Below are positions 26,701-38,115 of a stretch of DNA of 64,000 nt, piece after piece. Each line of letters starts with the position of its first letter. Positions within the stretch are counted from its first letter, which is position 1. The notes under the pieces were generated by a model. That model was not told where the DNA came from. It saw only the letters and a program-made list of their open reading frames with translations, and did no database searches. Both the position numbers and the translations under genes were made by a program. The stretch covers positions 37,846-101,845 of the forward strand of contig ADNK01001329.1 in assembly GCA_000320545.1 (NCBI GenBank). Reading direction: 5' to 3'. The DNA is from Bigelowiella natans CCMP2755 (taxonomy: Eukaryota; Cercozoa; Chlorarachniophyceae).

Positions 26701-27332
26701 AAGAGCACCTTGCAAAGGTCAGTACGAAGGCTGCGGAGGCGTTGGCAGACCCGGATCAGTATCCTGACGTATTCCCCAATTTCCCGGCTGGTTGCAACGC
26801 CCAGTTGGCAATGGAGAAGGCTTCCCAAATAGCAGGTTTACTCCCTGCCCGTGCATATTTAGAGGCGAAAAAAAGGTTTAACATTGACGTGATCGCGGAG
26901 ATGAAAGCTGGGCGATTGCCAGTAGTAACTAATGAGGAGATGAAGGCATCACCCCCCTCAACTGATACGAATGCGCCACCTGCCAAGGCACCTGAGAAAC
27001 CAGCAGCGCAAACTCAGCAGCAGCAGCAGCAGCAGGCAACCACTGAAGAAGCAAAAGAAGTAAAAGAGAAAGAAATGTCTGTTGAAGAACAACAAGAGGA
27101 AACCCCAGCAACGAATCCGGAAGTTCCAGATGTCTCGAAAGAAACTGGAGATTTTGACAATGCTTTAGACGAAAATCTGGACGATGAGCTTGAAGGTTTA
27201 GACGACGACATTACTGGAAATGGGGAAGAGGGAGATATCAACGCTGGAACGCCAAGCTTGGACGAATTGAATAAAACGCTTGCAGATTTGGACAAGGAGG
27301 ATGATGAAGATATTGATGCACTCCTTGCGTAG
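23711..27332 (+). CDS. COPB2: coatomer subunit beta-prime (COPI)
   Basis: Beta'-COP is a COPI coat subunit that binds dilysine cargo through WD40 propellers. Ten exons: 23711-23713 (ATG only), 23833-24060, 24136-24212, 24269-24351, 24431-24624, 24689-24733, 24806-24862, 24925-25050, 25130-25315, 25377-27332, giving 984 aa (human 906). Family blocks include PLRLD at the start of exon 2, [70 protein letters not shown], then [17 protein letters not shown] and [12 protein letters not shown]. The alpha-solenoid follows, with [10 protein letters not shown] and [15 protein letters not shown]. The C-terminal 120 residues are low complexity with a glutamine run (about 27013-27036) and an acidic tail. 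The start rests on ATG|GTAAAC followed by CTTAG|CCTCTGCGA, which restores the conserved MPLRLD N-terminus. Introns are 56-119 nt. Confidence 0.96.
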
Positions 27333-28107
27333 CTTAGCATAGATCTTGCTACCCATGCTTTGTCTAGTTGTATCTTGCAATCATTATCTAGTTATCCTGA
27401 ATTTATTCTTAGAAAAGAGAGCTATTCATTTTATTGCTTGGTGCGCTACTAGATCATGGACTTGTAGGTATTTTCTCCGGCAGCAGCGTTGCATTATGTG
27501 TATTGGCTTCAGCTGCATGCCTAGCTAGATGATCATGCATTTTGACTGCTAACGCACAGCCAGGCACAAGCTAGCTAGCTAGCATGGGGCGCTTTTACAA
27601 TGTCTATATGTGTGAGACGGATGTAATGAAATGTTTAAATTTTTTCTATGTCTATATGTGTATATCACAATGAAGGACTTAGCCGGCTAGCCGGGGCCAG
27701 GTGTGACAGCCGCTCACGCGCACGCTAGAATATAAGAGTGCTAGCGTAGCTTATGGCTTTTTCTTTGCTTAATGATATGAGCTGGCCGATATATCGAATG
27801 GCAATAATGCTAAATGCAAAGGGTTTTCTTCCATCGCAGGCTGCGACCAAAGATCATAAAACTATTAGGTAATGCAAGAATCGAATGACCGCCGCGCAGC
27901 GAGTGAGCACCCCGTCAGCTTTCGATCGCGCTCGCTTAAAGCTTGTCGTTCTCCCTGCAAGACGCACTGGCAAGTGCACCGCATGGCCGGCTCTCATACA
28001 TCATGGATAATTACGTCCTCGTTCGAGCATCGCGCACGCTATTAATTATGCGAAGCAACAGTCTATCATGCATAAAACTTTTAGCAACCTCATACATTTC
28101 AAATCAT
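27333..28107. other. convergent junction COPB2/RRM gene with CTAGC block
   Basis: In this 775-bp tail-to-tail gap AGCTAGCTAGCTAGC lies around 27569-27583, GCCGGCTAGCCGG near 27681 and GTGCTAGCGTAGC near 27737. No ORF is convincing. Confidence 0.7.
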
Positions 28108-30245
28108 TTAACGCCGGCCTTTTGGCTTTGCATAATTTATTCTAATAGGATTACCAAGAACGTATTCTCCAGCCTTTGCCATAGCCAGATCTACAGAATC
28201 CTACACATTTGAAGACATTGATGATGCAGAGAAAACGTGTTAATTTGGTTTTGGTTAACATAATAAATAATATCCCATCCTCAATTTAAAAAAATATGGT
28301 GAACACCAAAACATAAAAACATACTTCTTTTTCCTCAATAGTATGACCATAACTTACTCACCTCATTTATAAACTCAACACATCCACACTGCTTGAAATT
28401 TCCCTGGTTTTAGAGAGTACAAAATGCATCAAAAGTGAAATTATGAGCTTGGGAGAATTTATGAACGAAGAAATCACCGTGTTTCTGTCAAATATCCACC
28501 GAATCTCTGATATCTCCCCGCAATCCTAATTTCCATAAGTAATAATGGTTACACCGCATTGCCGTCATTTAGAAACACAATTCTGCATCGCCCCCACTAT
28601 TGCAAAAGCACTCGTTTCAAAATTTCAGTTCTTGGCCAGCAAAATCTCTTCTTGTCAGCAACTCCAACGAACACCAATTTCTCCCGTTCCTTCAACATCG
28701 GTCTCATACCTTGAATAAATCTTCCATGTGTTTATCTTCGATGTGTTTAGATACTCCTGTATGTGATGAGAACACAATCGCAAATGCATGAGTTTAGGTA
28801 CTAACAAGGCACAGGTGATGATGCTCTAGATAATGACAGCCAACTCAACCACTAGATGTTATAAAAGCTTTGAACAGACTACCGCTTACAAAGATGACGT
28901 TGCATCCCTCCGGTCTTGCTGTAATATGGCGCTGTTGATGCGTCGTCCCTTCTGGCCTTCTACTAATCTTCTTCCCGCTACTGCTGCTACTACCATCTGT
29001 AAGGACGGGTATACCCTCTTTCAAAAGCTCAGGCTTAGCCACAGTCACCTTATAGAAAATATCCTTCAGTAAATTATGACCGAGTGTGCGTGCGTATGCG
29101 TGTGGGCGTGCGGGTGAGCGTGTGCGTGTGCGTGTGCGTGTGTGTGTGTGCGTGTGCGTGTGCGTGTGCGTGTGCGTGAATATTTCCACATATCATCTTA
29201 TTTCACTTACCGATATTGCTCTGTCCTGTAGAAGCTGCCCTGACTTCTCAAGCGCAGAAGTGCTAGCCTCTTTGCTTGAAAACAACAAAATCGCCCTTCC
29301 CTAAGAGATTTATGGGAAATCAATCGAAACACTCAGTTGAGATGAAAATAACCAGCACAGTACTAATGCAAAATATCATTACCTTGAATTTTCCCCTCTT
29401 GTCTTTGAGCCAATGGACAAGTCTCACATCCTATGCAGTAAATGGGAGATGAATACGGGAGTAGCAAGCGACCGACAGAGATGGTTTTGGGGGGGGGGGA
29501 GACTTGTGGGTAAGATTGAGCAAAGTGCATGAAAGCGCCACAAATCTCGTGCAAAAATACATACTTTGAAGAAGGACCGGACATCTGCCTCCTCGACCGT
29601 GAAAGGAAGATTTGAGATGAAAATAGGTTGCACCATATCTGTTTGCCCTTTAATATCACCGCTGGAATCTCCTAGAGAGGCTACACTTGTTGTTATCTTA
29701 GCTTTATCTGTATTAATTTGAGTATTTGCCTCAGGAGTCCTGGGAGAAGAGACGTCGGACCCATCTCGATCTAAGGCGACCTGACGGAATGTTGTTGCGT
29801 ACTCAGTTAATGAAGTAATTAGTTGCTGCTGACGATATCGAAATGAGATGAGAATAAATTATGCATAGACAAATTGGGGCGCCTGCCACTGCTAACTTAC
29901 CGATGTATCCTCTGCCTTGGTTGCTGTCGTCTTCTTTGCTTTTTTCTTTTTCTTTACTTTCCTAGGTTTCTCGACATCTTCCGACTTGGTACTCCCCACC
30001 TTCAATTTCAGTGTTTTCACCTGTTTCTTCTTCTTCTTCTTCTTCTTCTTCTTCTTTTTCTTATCCACTTTCTTAGCCTTCTTTGTGGCGCCTTTGCCTT
30101 TCTCCAGAGAGTCCTGATGCGTGAGTGACTTGTCTGATTTCCCCTCCCTTCTGCGCTTTGGGTCCCCAGGTGACTTATTTTCTGGCTCCTCCTCCCTCTT
30201 ACGCTTTTTGTGCGCCTTTTTTTTCTTTGGCCTGGTCTCGCTCAT
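28108..30245 (-). CDS. two-RRM nucleolar-type RNA-binding protein (RBM34/Nop12-like)
   Basis: The protein carries two RNA recognition motifs behind a lysine-rich N-terminus, the layout of RBM34 and yeast Nop12, which act in large-subunit rRNA maturation. Nine exons (30245-29901, 29780-29565, 29430-29383, 29300-29211, 29048-28883, 28756-28710, 28525-28478, 28403-28362, 28200-28108) give 364 aa. The N-terminus has many KKKK clusters and a run of about 13 lysines near 30020. RRM1: RNP2 PIFISNLPF, RNP1-like GKFKGRAILLF. RRM2: CNVIFVSGV, CGEISEIRWIFD, RNP1 GNFKQCGCVEF and the end NPIRINYAKPKGRR. The nucleolar role is inferred from the family and the basic tail. A (CG/TG)n repeat fills the intron at 29083-29180. 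Confidence 0.88.
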
Positions 30246-30795
30246 GTTCCATTCAAAGAATTCGTGGCCTGTTAATCATGCCCCCCCGCTGGACAGCGCA
30301 TGCACATCATCGATGCTCCGTGCTCCAAAGGGCAATGCCATTGAATATCGGGTAGTAACGGTGTGCATGTAACAAAACAACAACACCACAACAATGTCGT
30401 AGATCCAACGCAAGCACACTTCTTCATCGCGACATCCAAAGATATTTGTCAATTCTCCGATTCTCTCATCGTGTGAATGTTTTTTTGGATGACGCAGAGC
30501 CCTAATCCCCTGCAGATACCGCGTCACACAGGACGAACAAAAGTACCCCTTCGTCTTAATAACGAAATCGTCTGTGCATCTTCGAGGGATTCCGATTCGG
30601 AGGACCCCGGAAAAAGGGCTGAAGGACGAAGAAGAGAACCATCTTGATTCTACATACTAGTGTAATATTCGAGTGTGCACTTTCTCTTCTGCTCACATTT
30701 TATCTTTCATCTTTCTGTGTGTGAGTTCGGCGGTGTACATCATAACACAAACGTCATCATCACATGTCTTATTTGTCTGGTAGGGAGGTCAAATT
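30246..30795. promoter_or_regulatory. divergent intergenic region RRM gene/FYVE-J gene
   Basis: About 550 bp between two outward start codons, with no palindromic-word block. Short open stretches here have no recognisable product. Confidence 0.5.
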
Positions 30796-33208
30796 ATGGT
30801 CGAGAATTCCAAGGAAGATAGCGGTTTCCAAGATGTTGCAATTACGAAGGATTCCAAACTAAGTTCCACTAATCCATTCTCCAGCAAGGTACAGTTGGTA
30901 GGAAAATAAGTCATCAACAAAAACGGAAGTGGTGGATGAAAATTATTTTATTTTATTATTTAAGGGCCCAAACAAGGATCCAATGGAGGGGCTGATAGGT
31001 TCGGAGGCTAAGGATAAGTCTGATTCGAATCCAGACAAGCCCAAAAACGATAGCACACAGCCGAAGGAGGAGAAGAAGCATGAGGTGGTCGCAACAGCAG
31101 CAAAAGATGAAACGGACGAGAGGTCAAGCGAAGAATCTCAACCAAAAAGTGGTAACAGTGGAAAGGGGCCGAAGAAAAAGCCTACATCGACAGCACTAAT
31201 CGTGGATGTGTCTAATAATACAACCCAATTCTGGGTTCCGGACAAGGCAGTTGAAAATTGTGGCCTCTGCAGAAGTAGCTTCAGCTTCATCAAACGACGG
31301 CACCACTGCCGAATGTGCGGTCAGATATTTTGCGCCGCATGTTCAAGTAGTAAGATGCAGCTGCCAAAAGGCTATCAATGGGGCGACAAAAAGGTCCGTG
31401 TGTGTGACCGATGCAAAAGCAACCTTCAATCTCAAAAGCACCCTCAAAACCCCGAGGACGCCTTACTTCAGCGCTTGGATAGCGCTGGAAAAGATCCGCA
31501 AACATCGAACGCAGACTACTTCAAGGTATTGGGAATCGAACCAACATCAGACTTAAGCGTTATTAAGAAAGCATACATGAAATTGGCACAAAAGCTTCAC
31601 CCAGACAAAGCTAAAGCCGCGGGCATCCACTACGATACGAGCGAGCAGTTTGAAGCAGTGAAAAATGCATACCAGTACATTAGGAAGATGATCGAATCTG
31701 GTGTCGACGGTACCAAGCTTACTAAAAAGGCGGCCAGGAAAGATGGTACTGTGAAAGCGGGGCAAAAACTCGACAGAGATGATGCAGGGAAAGTGATTCA
31801 TGCCAGTGCCTGCAGCTGTTGCCACAGGATGTTTAACATGATCCGAAGGCGCCACACGTGTAGGATGTGTGGATCTGTTGTTTGTCATGCGTGCTCTCCG
31901 AGCAAAAGGGCAGTTGAGGGGTTTGCAACGCCTGAAAGGGTTTGTAACAACTGCGTAAGCGTGAATGACAAGCAGGTGTCGCGAGTAGGCAATCAACTCT
32001 TAATCACCGACTCCGTTGCTGAATTGAAAGGGCATAACTATTTACGCCAGCTCAAGTTTGAGGCGCATGTAGAACCAGCGGATGAAGGCGGTTTTACAAC
32101 TGTTTTCTCATTTGCCCCCGAGGCAGCAGTGATAGATGATTTCAAGCTGCGCAACCTGCGTGCACACGGCATCAAAGAGCACAGAAGTCTGAAAGACTAT
32201 CAGTGGTTGAGAGAACAGATGCTATTCCGTTTGAAACCGCGTCACAAGATCGTACCCCCTCTCCTTCCTCTGAAGAAGAAGAAACCTAACCACGAGCAGC
32301 TCCAGACTTTCCTTAACGTCATTCTCAAGCACGTCCTCTTGCACGACGATCCCATCTTTCAACTTTTCATTACTATGAAGCAGAAAGACCTCGAGAACTT
32401 GCAGCTAGAGCCAGGGCTACTAAAAGACGTAACGGCATGGCAACGAAGCCCAGGGTTGCAGCTGCAGGTGCAAGTGATGAACCTGTTCGACACAGATGGG
32501 GAGTCTTGGTATCGGTTCAAAATAGAGCAGCACTGCCGTGAACGAATATCACAGGAACAAGAGTCAAGGGAGAAGCGCCAGAAAGGTAGGTTGGCGGAGC
32601 ACACGCAACGTATCAAAACGCACGCAATACGGGCTGAGGCTCTGCAGAATCGCATGGATGCGATGGTACAGCGGAAAAAACAGCATAAATCCCGCATGGA
32701 GTCGCGCGCTAAACGGATTGAGAAGGAACAGGAGAACAAGGACAAGCAACGGAGATCAGATAAGCTGATCCATATCGAACGCGAAGAGGACGATAAACTC
32801 AGACATGCCGTAAAGAAGGAAGTTAAAGAGCAGCGTGAACAATATGATCAATGTGTCAAAGACCATGCGAAGGCTGTTGAGGACCAGAAACGACACCTCG
32901 ACAAGCTTGTTTCCGTGCAGACTGAATGGGCAATTGACAAGCAAGAGTGAGTGAGTTTCCCTGTTTTTTATCATATTCCTAACAAGGTTAGGAAGGGGAT
33001 ATATATATCGTGGTTGTTATTACGGAAAATGCCATGGAAAAATATTGGGGAGATAGAGATTGAAACCCAATAAATCGCATATCAACTATTCTCAAATCAT
33101 ACCATCATGTTGTGCTGCGGTTCACTCGATGATTCTTAAGGTCTCGTCTATCGTTGAGTGATCCTCATATTGTTTCTGTGTTTTATTATTTTGTATTTTG
33201 GTATGGCT

Positions 33209-33255
<47 letters not shown>

Positions 33256-34581
33256 CTAACCAACCAATCTGGCATCATTCATTAGATATCCAAATCCTGT
33301 GCACAAATGGTTACTGGAGCATATGCAAGTCGAGTTCCCACCTGTATCACCCACATCGCAGCAGAATCTCCCCGACCTTGTTCGTAAGGTGATGATCATG
33401 CGGGACGAAATACCTGAAGCTTCCAACAGGGAAGTCAAGCGGCTGGACGACTTGAAATCCAAGTACGACACGGAATCTGATTTGGTGGTGGATGAAAAGA
33501 CTTCGCTGGCTGAGGAGGAAGAGCCTATTGAGGTGGAGAAGAAGAACTGGGCCGTTGAATACAAGCAAATTGATGATGAGAAGGCGCTGATTGACGCAGA
33601 GCGAGCAAACCGGAAGAAGAAGGAGGAAGTGGTAGAGGCTGACGTGAGTCAGCAAGAGCACATGATAGAGATGCGGGAGAAGGCTCAAGAACAGCGTGCT
33701 CAAGAACAGTCGGACCGCCACGATAACCAGAAAGCTAGGAAACGTAAGCAAGAAACCGAGATTGTCGCAGAAGAAAAACGAATGAAGGAGCAAAAAGAAT
33801 GGGAAGCTAAGCTTAACGAATACATCAAAATGGAAAATGACAGGTGGGGGTTATCAATAATAGAACAATTAGATCGTTTCAAGCGGCTGTGCTGCTACTG
33901 CTGCTGCTGCTACTTTGTGTGCGTCATTTTCCCCTCCGCCAGGGGGTGTCATTATCATCATCTATACCAGTGCTGTACCGTCGTCTTCGTCGTCATCACC
34001 ATTGTCTATCATTACATTATAATGAGAAATAGTTTAAACTGCTTGACGAGTAATATATCGTGGATCGCATGGTGACTATTTTGCATGGATTATACGGCAC
34101 CTTATACGCCAAAACCAGGTTGAAAAGGCAGAGAACAGAGACTCATGTCCTCCGATTCGACCATTCGCAAACAGAGACTCTTCTCGCCAACATTCGTCAA
34201 GGAATCAAAGCTCACTTGAAGTGCCTGGAAGATTGCAAGGCGCTGACCATGGAGCACCTGCAAATCAACACTGCAAACCTGAGAAAGGGAAAAGGGGAGC
34301 GGACTGAGAGCGAGGCTGATGTCCAACGAATGAAGGAGGGACAAGGCAGACGTACTATCCATGAGTTTGAGGATGGCGGGAGATACGATGAACGAGACGC
34401 ATTTGCCGTCGAGATCAACAAGCGCCGCATGAGGGTAGATAGTAGATATAAGAGCGAGAGAGAGCAAAGCAACGGATTACATAATAACACCTCCTCTTCT
34501 CCTCATGGAGGATGGCTGATTGATACCCCGCATGATAAGAGATATAAATGATCAATTCTAAGCTTGTATTTCTGCACCGCT

Positions 34582-34620
<39 letters not shown>

Positions 34621-37060
34621 GCGCAGACATATAGAAAGATAATCCTCTACTACTTCCTCTGCCAGTACTAATGCTGCTGAAACCATTTCCACTTAGAATG
34701 AGACGTGCCTTGATAATGAGGAGAAAAGGCTCTCGGAGGAGAGGAAGAGGCTGGACGAGGAAAACAAGCGTATTCTCGACGAAGAGAGAACTCTAAAAGA
34801 TCTCAAAGAATTAAATACCGAAGAAGAGGTGCAGATTGTCGCTCTTCAGGACTTGGTAGAAAGGCTTGCAGCGTCTGTAAGAGAGGATGAAACTAGTCGC
34901 GCTTCCAAAATGAAGGAGTACCTCGATTTTGCCAACAGCCTCGTCGGTCGGCAAACGGAGAGGCTGATGAGATATAAGGACATACAGAAGATACAGAACG
35001 CAAGAACCAGTGCCTGCGGCGAGCGCTTGGAGGTGAGCAAGTCTTCTATGACCAAGCTAATCAACCTAGACGAAGCCTCCAACCGACGTCAAGAGAGTGC
35101 AGAAAAACGCAGCGATGTATTTGAGAGGCAGCGGGCGGATCAAACTAGGTCAGAACCGCGCTTATTCTTCGACAACGAGAAGACCATTGCGGAGAGGGAA
35201 CTTGAGGTCAAGGCCGCCAGTACAGACAGGGAAACTGTTGAGCAAATCAACAAATTCGTGCTGAGTCTCCGCCCGGCCATGAATCTCGGGATGAAGGAAA
35301 AATCCGAGCAAGTGCGAATTCTGCAGGAGACGTGGAAGGCGACAAAGTTGGATCACAACCTGCTCAACAACTTCACTAAGAAATACTCGAAAGAAGACAT
35401 AAGCCTTTCTGGAATGGACAACATTCCTGATCATGACAATGACTTCGCGCACACGTTACGGGTGCCCTATGAGCTCGCATTCAAGCAAGACGAACAGGAA
35501 TCTAAGGCCTATTTCCATCCTATATCAGCCGCACTTCTCAAAGAGGGCGACACGTTTGCAATGCTTCGCTCTTCCCAGGACGATCTCACAGTGTGGATCC
35601 AGAAGCTCAGAGACTCTCTCAGAGACGAAGAGAAAATCCGCAAAGAGGAGGAACAACATCTGCAAGCGCAGATTAGGCGTCGGAGCGAGAAAGAGAGAAA
35701 GATTTCCGTCAAGAATGCAGATATGGCAAGGACTGCGGAAGGCGTTGCAACGGAATACAGCGCTCTGCAGAGTACCTTAAAGAACTTTGAGAAATCGATG
35801 GAGGGCGGCGATGGTGACAAGGGCTTCGACGCCGAGAAATCGAAGATCAAAGAAACGGAGTCCCAAGTCGAGCGTATAAAGAAGTCTGCTGCCAGTTGTT
35901 TGAGTGATGTGCAGCAGCTTGAAGAGTCGTCTCCTCCCGATGAGAAGATGGTCAAAGCCACTGCGGATGATATGTCGTCACTGCATTCGCTCTACTCGAA
36001 ATACTCGCAAGCATCTAGCTCTAAGAAGGCATCGCTTGCCATAGTTTCTGAGAACAGGGTGAAAGTTGATGAGAAGCAACAAGCTGCAGTAAAGAGGCTT
36101 AAATCAACCTTGGCAGAGCTTAAACATGAGCTCAACGTCACCCTCGCAAATGACCAGAAGCCAAATCCTAAGGATGAGTGGATGATAACCCAGAAGAAGA
36201 ACTGCGCGGACCTCAAGCAGCGTGTGTCCAACTACATCGGAAAGGTTGCCGATTTGTCCTCGGAAGCAAAAGCGACTTTCTCGAAATTTGGAAAATGGAA
36301 AGCAGCCACTGAAAGCCTGATTGAAGACATGGAACGGCTGGCGGAACAGTGTAAGAACGCAGTGAGCAACGTGGAAGAAGTGAAGAGCTTCCTCGCCAAA
36401 AAGCAAGAAGCGCACTCGGCTTGGAAGGGGGTGCACGAGGGCAAGGTCAAGAAGGTCAAGTTGCAACTCTCTTCCTCTCTTGCGAAAGTAAAGCAGACAG
36501 CGGAGAATGCCCAAAGGATCAAGGATAAGGGCAGTGCTGCTGCAAAGCAATTTGAGAGCCTCCAGACAACTGGAAAGGACATACTGAAGAAAATCGAAGA
36601 CAGCAAGGGCTTGCAATCTAGCGGTGATGTTTCTGAGCAACTCTCCCAGGCTGAGGATACTTTAGATTCCGTCCGCGTACTTAATGTTCAGTTCAAAAAG
36701 CTTATCAGCACGATTGGCGAGGCAGAGGCTGAAGCAAAGAGGAATACAGAGCTTGTGAGCACGGTAAAAATGGAGCTCAAGGAGAAAGAAGCTCTGTCGA
36801 ATCTTATCGTAGATCTCGACACGGTGCCAGCACATTCATATTGGAATAATGAGCTAGATAGCCTAAAAACGCAAGCGAGGGCGGGTATTGAAAAAATAGA
36901 TCTGATAAGTCCTTCAGCTCTAGATGACGCGCTTCGCAAATTTGAAGCTCAAATCGAAAGTGGTAAAAAATTAGTGGACACTGTTAAGACAAAATATGAC
37001 AGCTTTAAGACAGAGATGGGCTCGAAGGTGGAAAGTCTGAAAGCTCGGCAAGCAGATTAG
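30796..37060 (+). CDS. FYVE-DnaJ-FYVE-PX coiled-coil protein
   Basis: Five exons (30796-30888, 30965-32946, 33286-33843, 34119-34434, 34697-37060) sum to 1771 codons, 1770 aa. Order of domains: acidic/Lys-rich N-terminus; FYVE zinc finger at about residues 118-190 with WVPD, RRHHCRMCG and VRVCDRC; J domain at about 212-275 (YFKVLGIEP, HPD intact); second FYVE-like finger at about 300-365 (CSCC, RRRHTCRMCG, ERVCNNC) that lacks the WxxD motif; a PX-like domain at about 375-510 (HRSLKDYQWLREQM, VPPLLPL, FLNVILKHVLLHDDPIFQLF); then about 1200 residues of charged coiled coil. FYVE and PX domains bind phosphoinositides, usually PI3P; an intact HPD recruits Hsp70. A role as an endosomal tether with chaperone recruitment is inference. 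I know no named family with this order. It is convergent with FAB1. Confidence 0.88.
33211..33252 (+). repeat. CT repeat in pyrimidine-tract position
   Basis: A CT run ends about 33 nt upstream of the acceptor ATTAG before the exon at 33286 of the FYVE-J gene. Confidence 0.8.
34582..34619 (+). repeat. CA repeat in FYVE-J intron
   Basis: A CA dinucleotide run of about 38 bp lies in the last intron of the FYVE-J gene. Confidence 0.8.
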
Positions 37061-38115
37061 TTCGACGTAGCGTTATTATAACAACATACTTTCATACACA
37101 TGCCTTTTAAAATGCGCCTCCTGCCTTTTACGTAATGCAAAAGCGTACATGAATGCAGAAAAGAAACAAGTTACAACTATTATTTTTTAATCCGGGTCTA
37201 GCTAGCTAGATGTGCACACAATCTAGACTTCTAGACTGCGCGCGAGATGTGCGTGCGACGATGCAACAACACACACGCGCGGCCAGGACTAGGCGCATTA
37301 TCGTACCCATGATAGCGTGTTTGTAACAATACCGCAATAATATCATGTGTCTGCTAGATCTATGATAATGAGATGAATGACGTCGGCGGGTGCTAGCATG
37401 CTGTCTGCTATAGATGTCGATCTGGCTGTCTAGCTGTGCCGTATTCTATGTCTGCTGCTAGGCTTGGCTAACTCTAGCTGGAGCTGCTTGCTGGCCTGCT
37501 AGCCTTCCATGTAGCTAGCTAGATAGCTGGCGCTAGCTGCAATTCATCAACATTGACAACTAAAGCCATGTTACCCAGCTAACTTACATCCATCTCTGTC
37601 AGATCGTTCAAGTGGAGGCGCATGTACGTCCGTGAGTGACGTGCATCGCATAGCATGCAACTCTAGAACTGCACGCCATTGATGAGCTAGATGAGCGCTA
37701 GCTAGCTAGCGCGGCTCCTCGTGAGCGCAAGAAAAATTTTAGCCACAATATTTGAAGGTATCAAAAGCACATGATCGCTGAACAAACACAATCTTAGCGC
37801 TGTAGCCGCCGCTTTGTATAGCTAGATAGCTACATTACTAGATTAAGATAACTAATGGGAAAATGTAATCGCTTCATTACATCAGTCTCATATCTAGATA
37901 TTGTGGCGACGCATTTGAGAACCTTTTGTTTACAATTAAGCTGAAAATCGAGTCCTATATTTCAAACCTCTCATCACGTGTTACTGCGGTCATCTTTTGG
38001 TGATTCATCGATGCGCGTAAATAAAAACAGCAAGACGCATCATCTGTAAAATCTGGATAAAGTCTACCCGCTTGGTGCAGCTGTGTCATGGATTGTTCAT
38101 CCGGATGTGCTCCTC
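37061..38115. other. convergent junction FYVE-J/FAB1 with CTAGC block
   Basis: Tail-to-tail gap with the strongest CTAGC content in the window: GTCTAGCTAGCTAGATGTGC near 37196, repeated CTAGCT words at 37420-37540 and GCTAGCTAGCTAGCGCGG near 37694. GCGCGC and GATGTGC elements are interspersed. No gene is seen. Confidence 0.7.
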
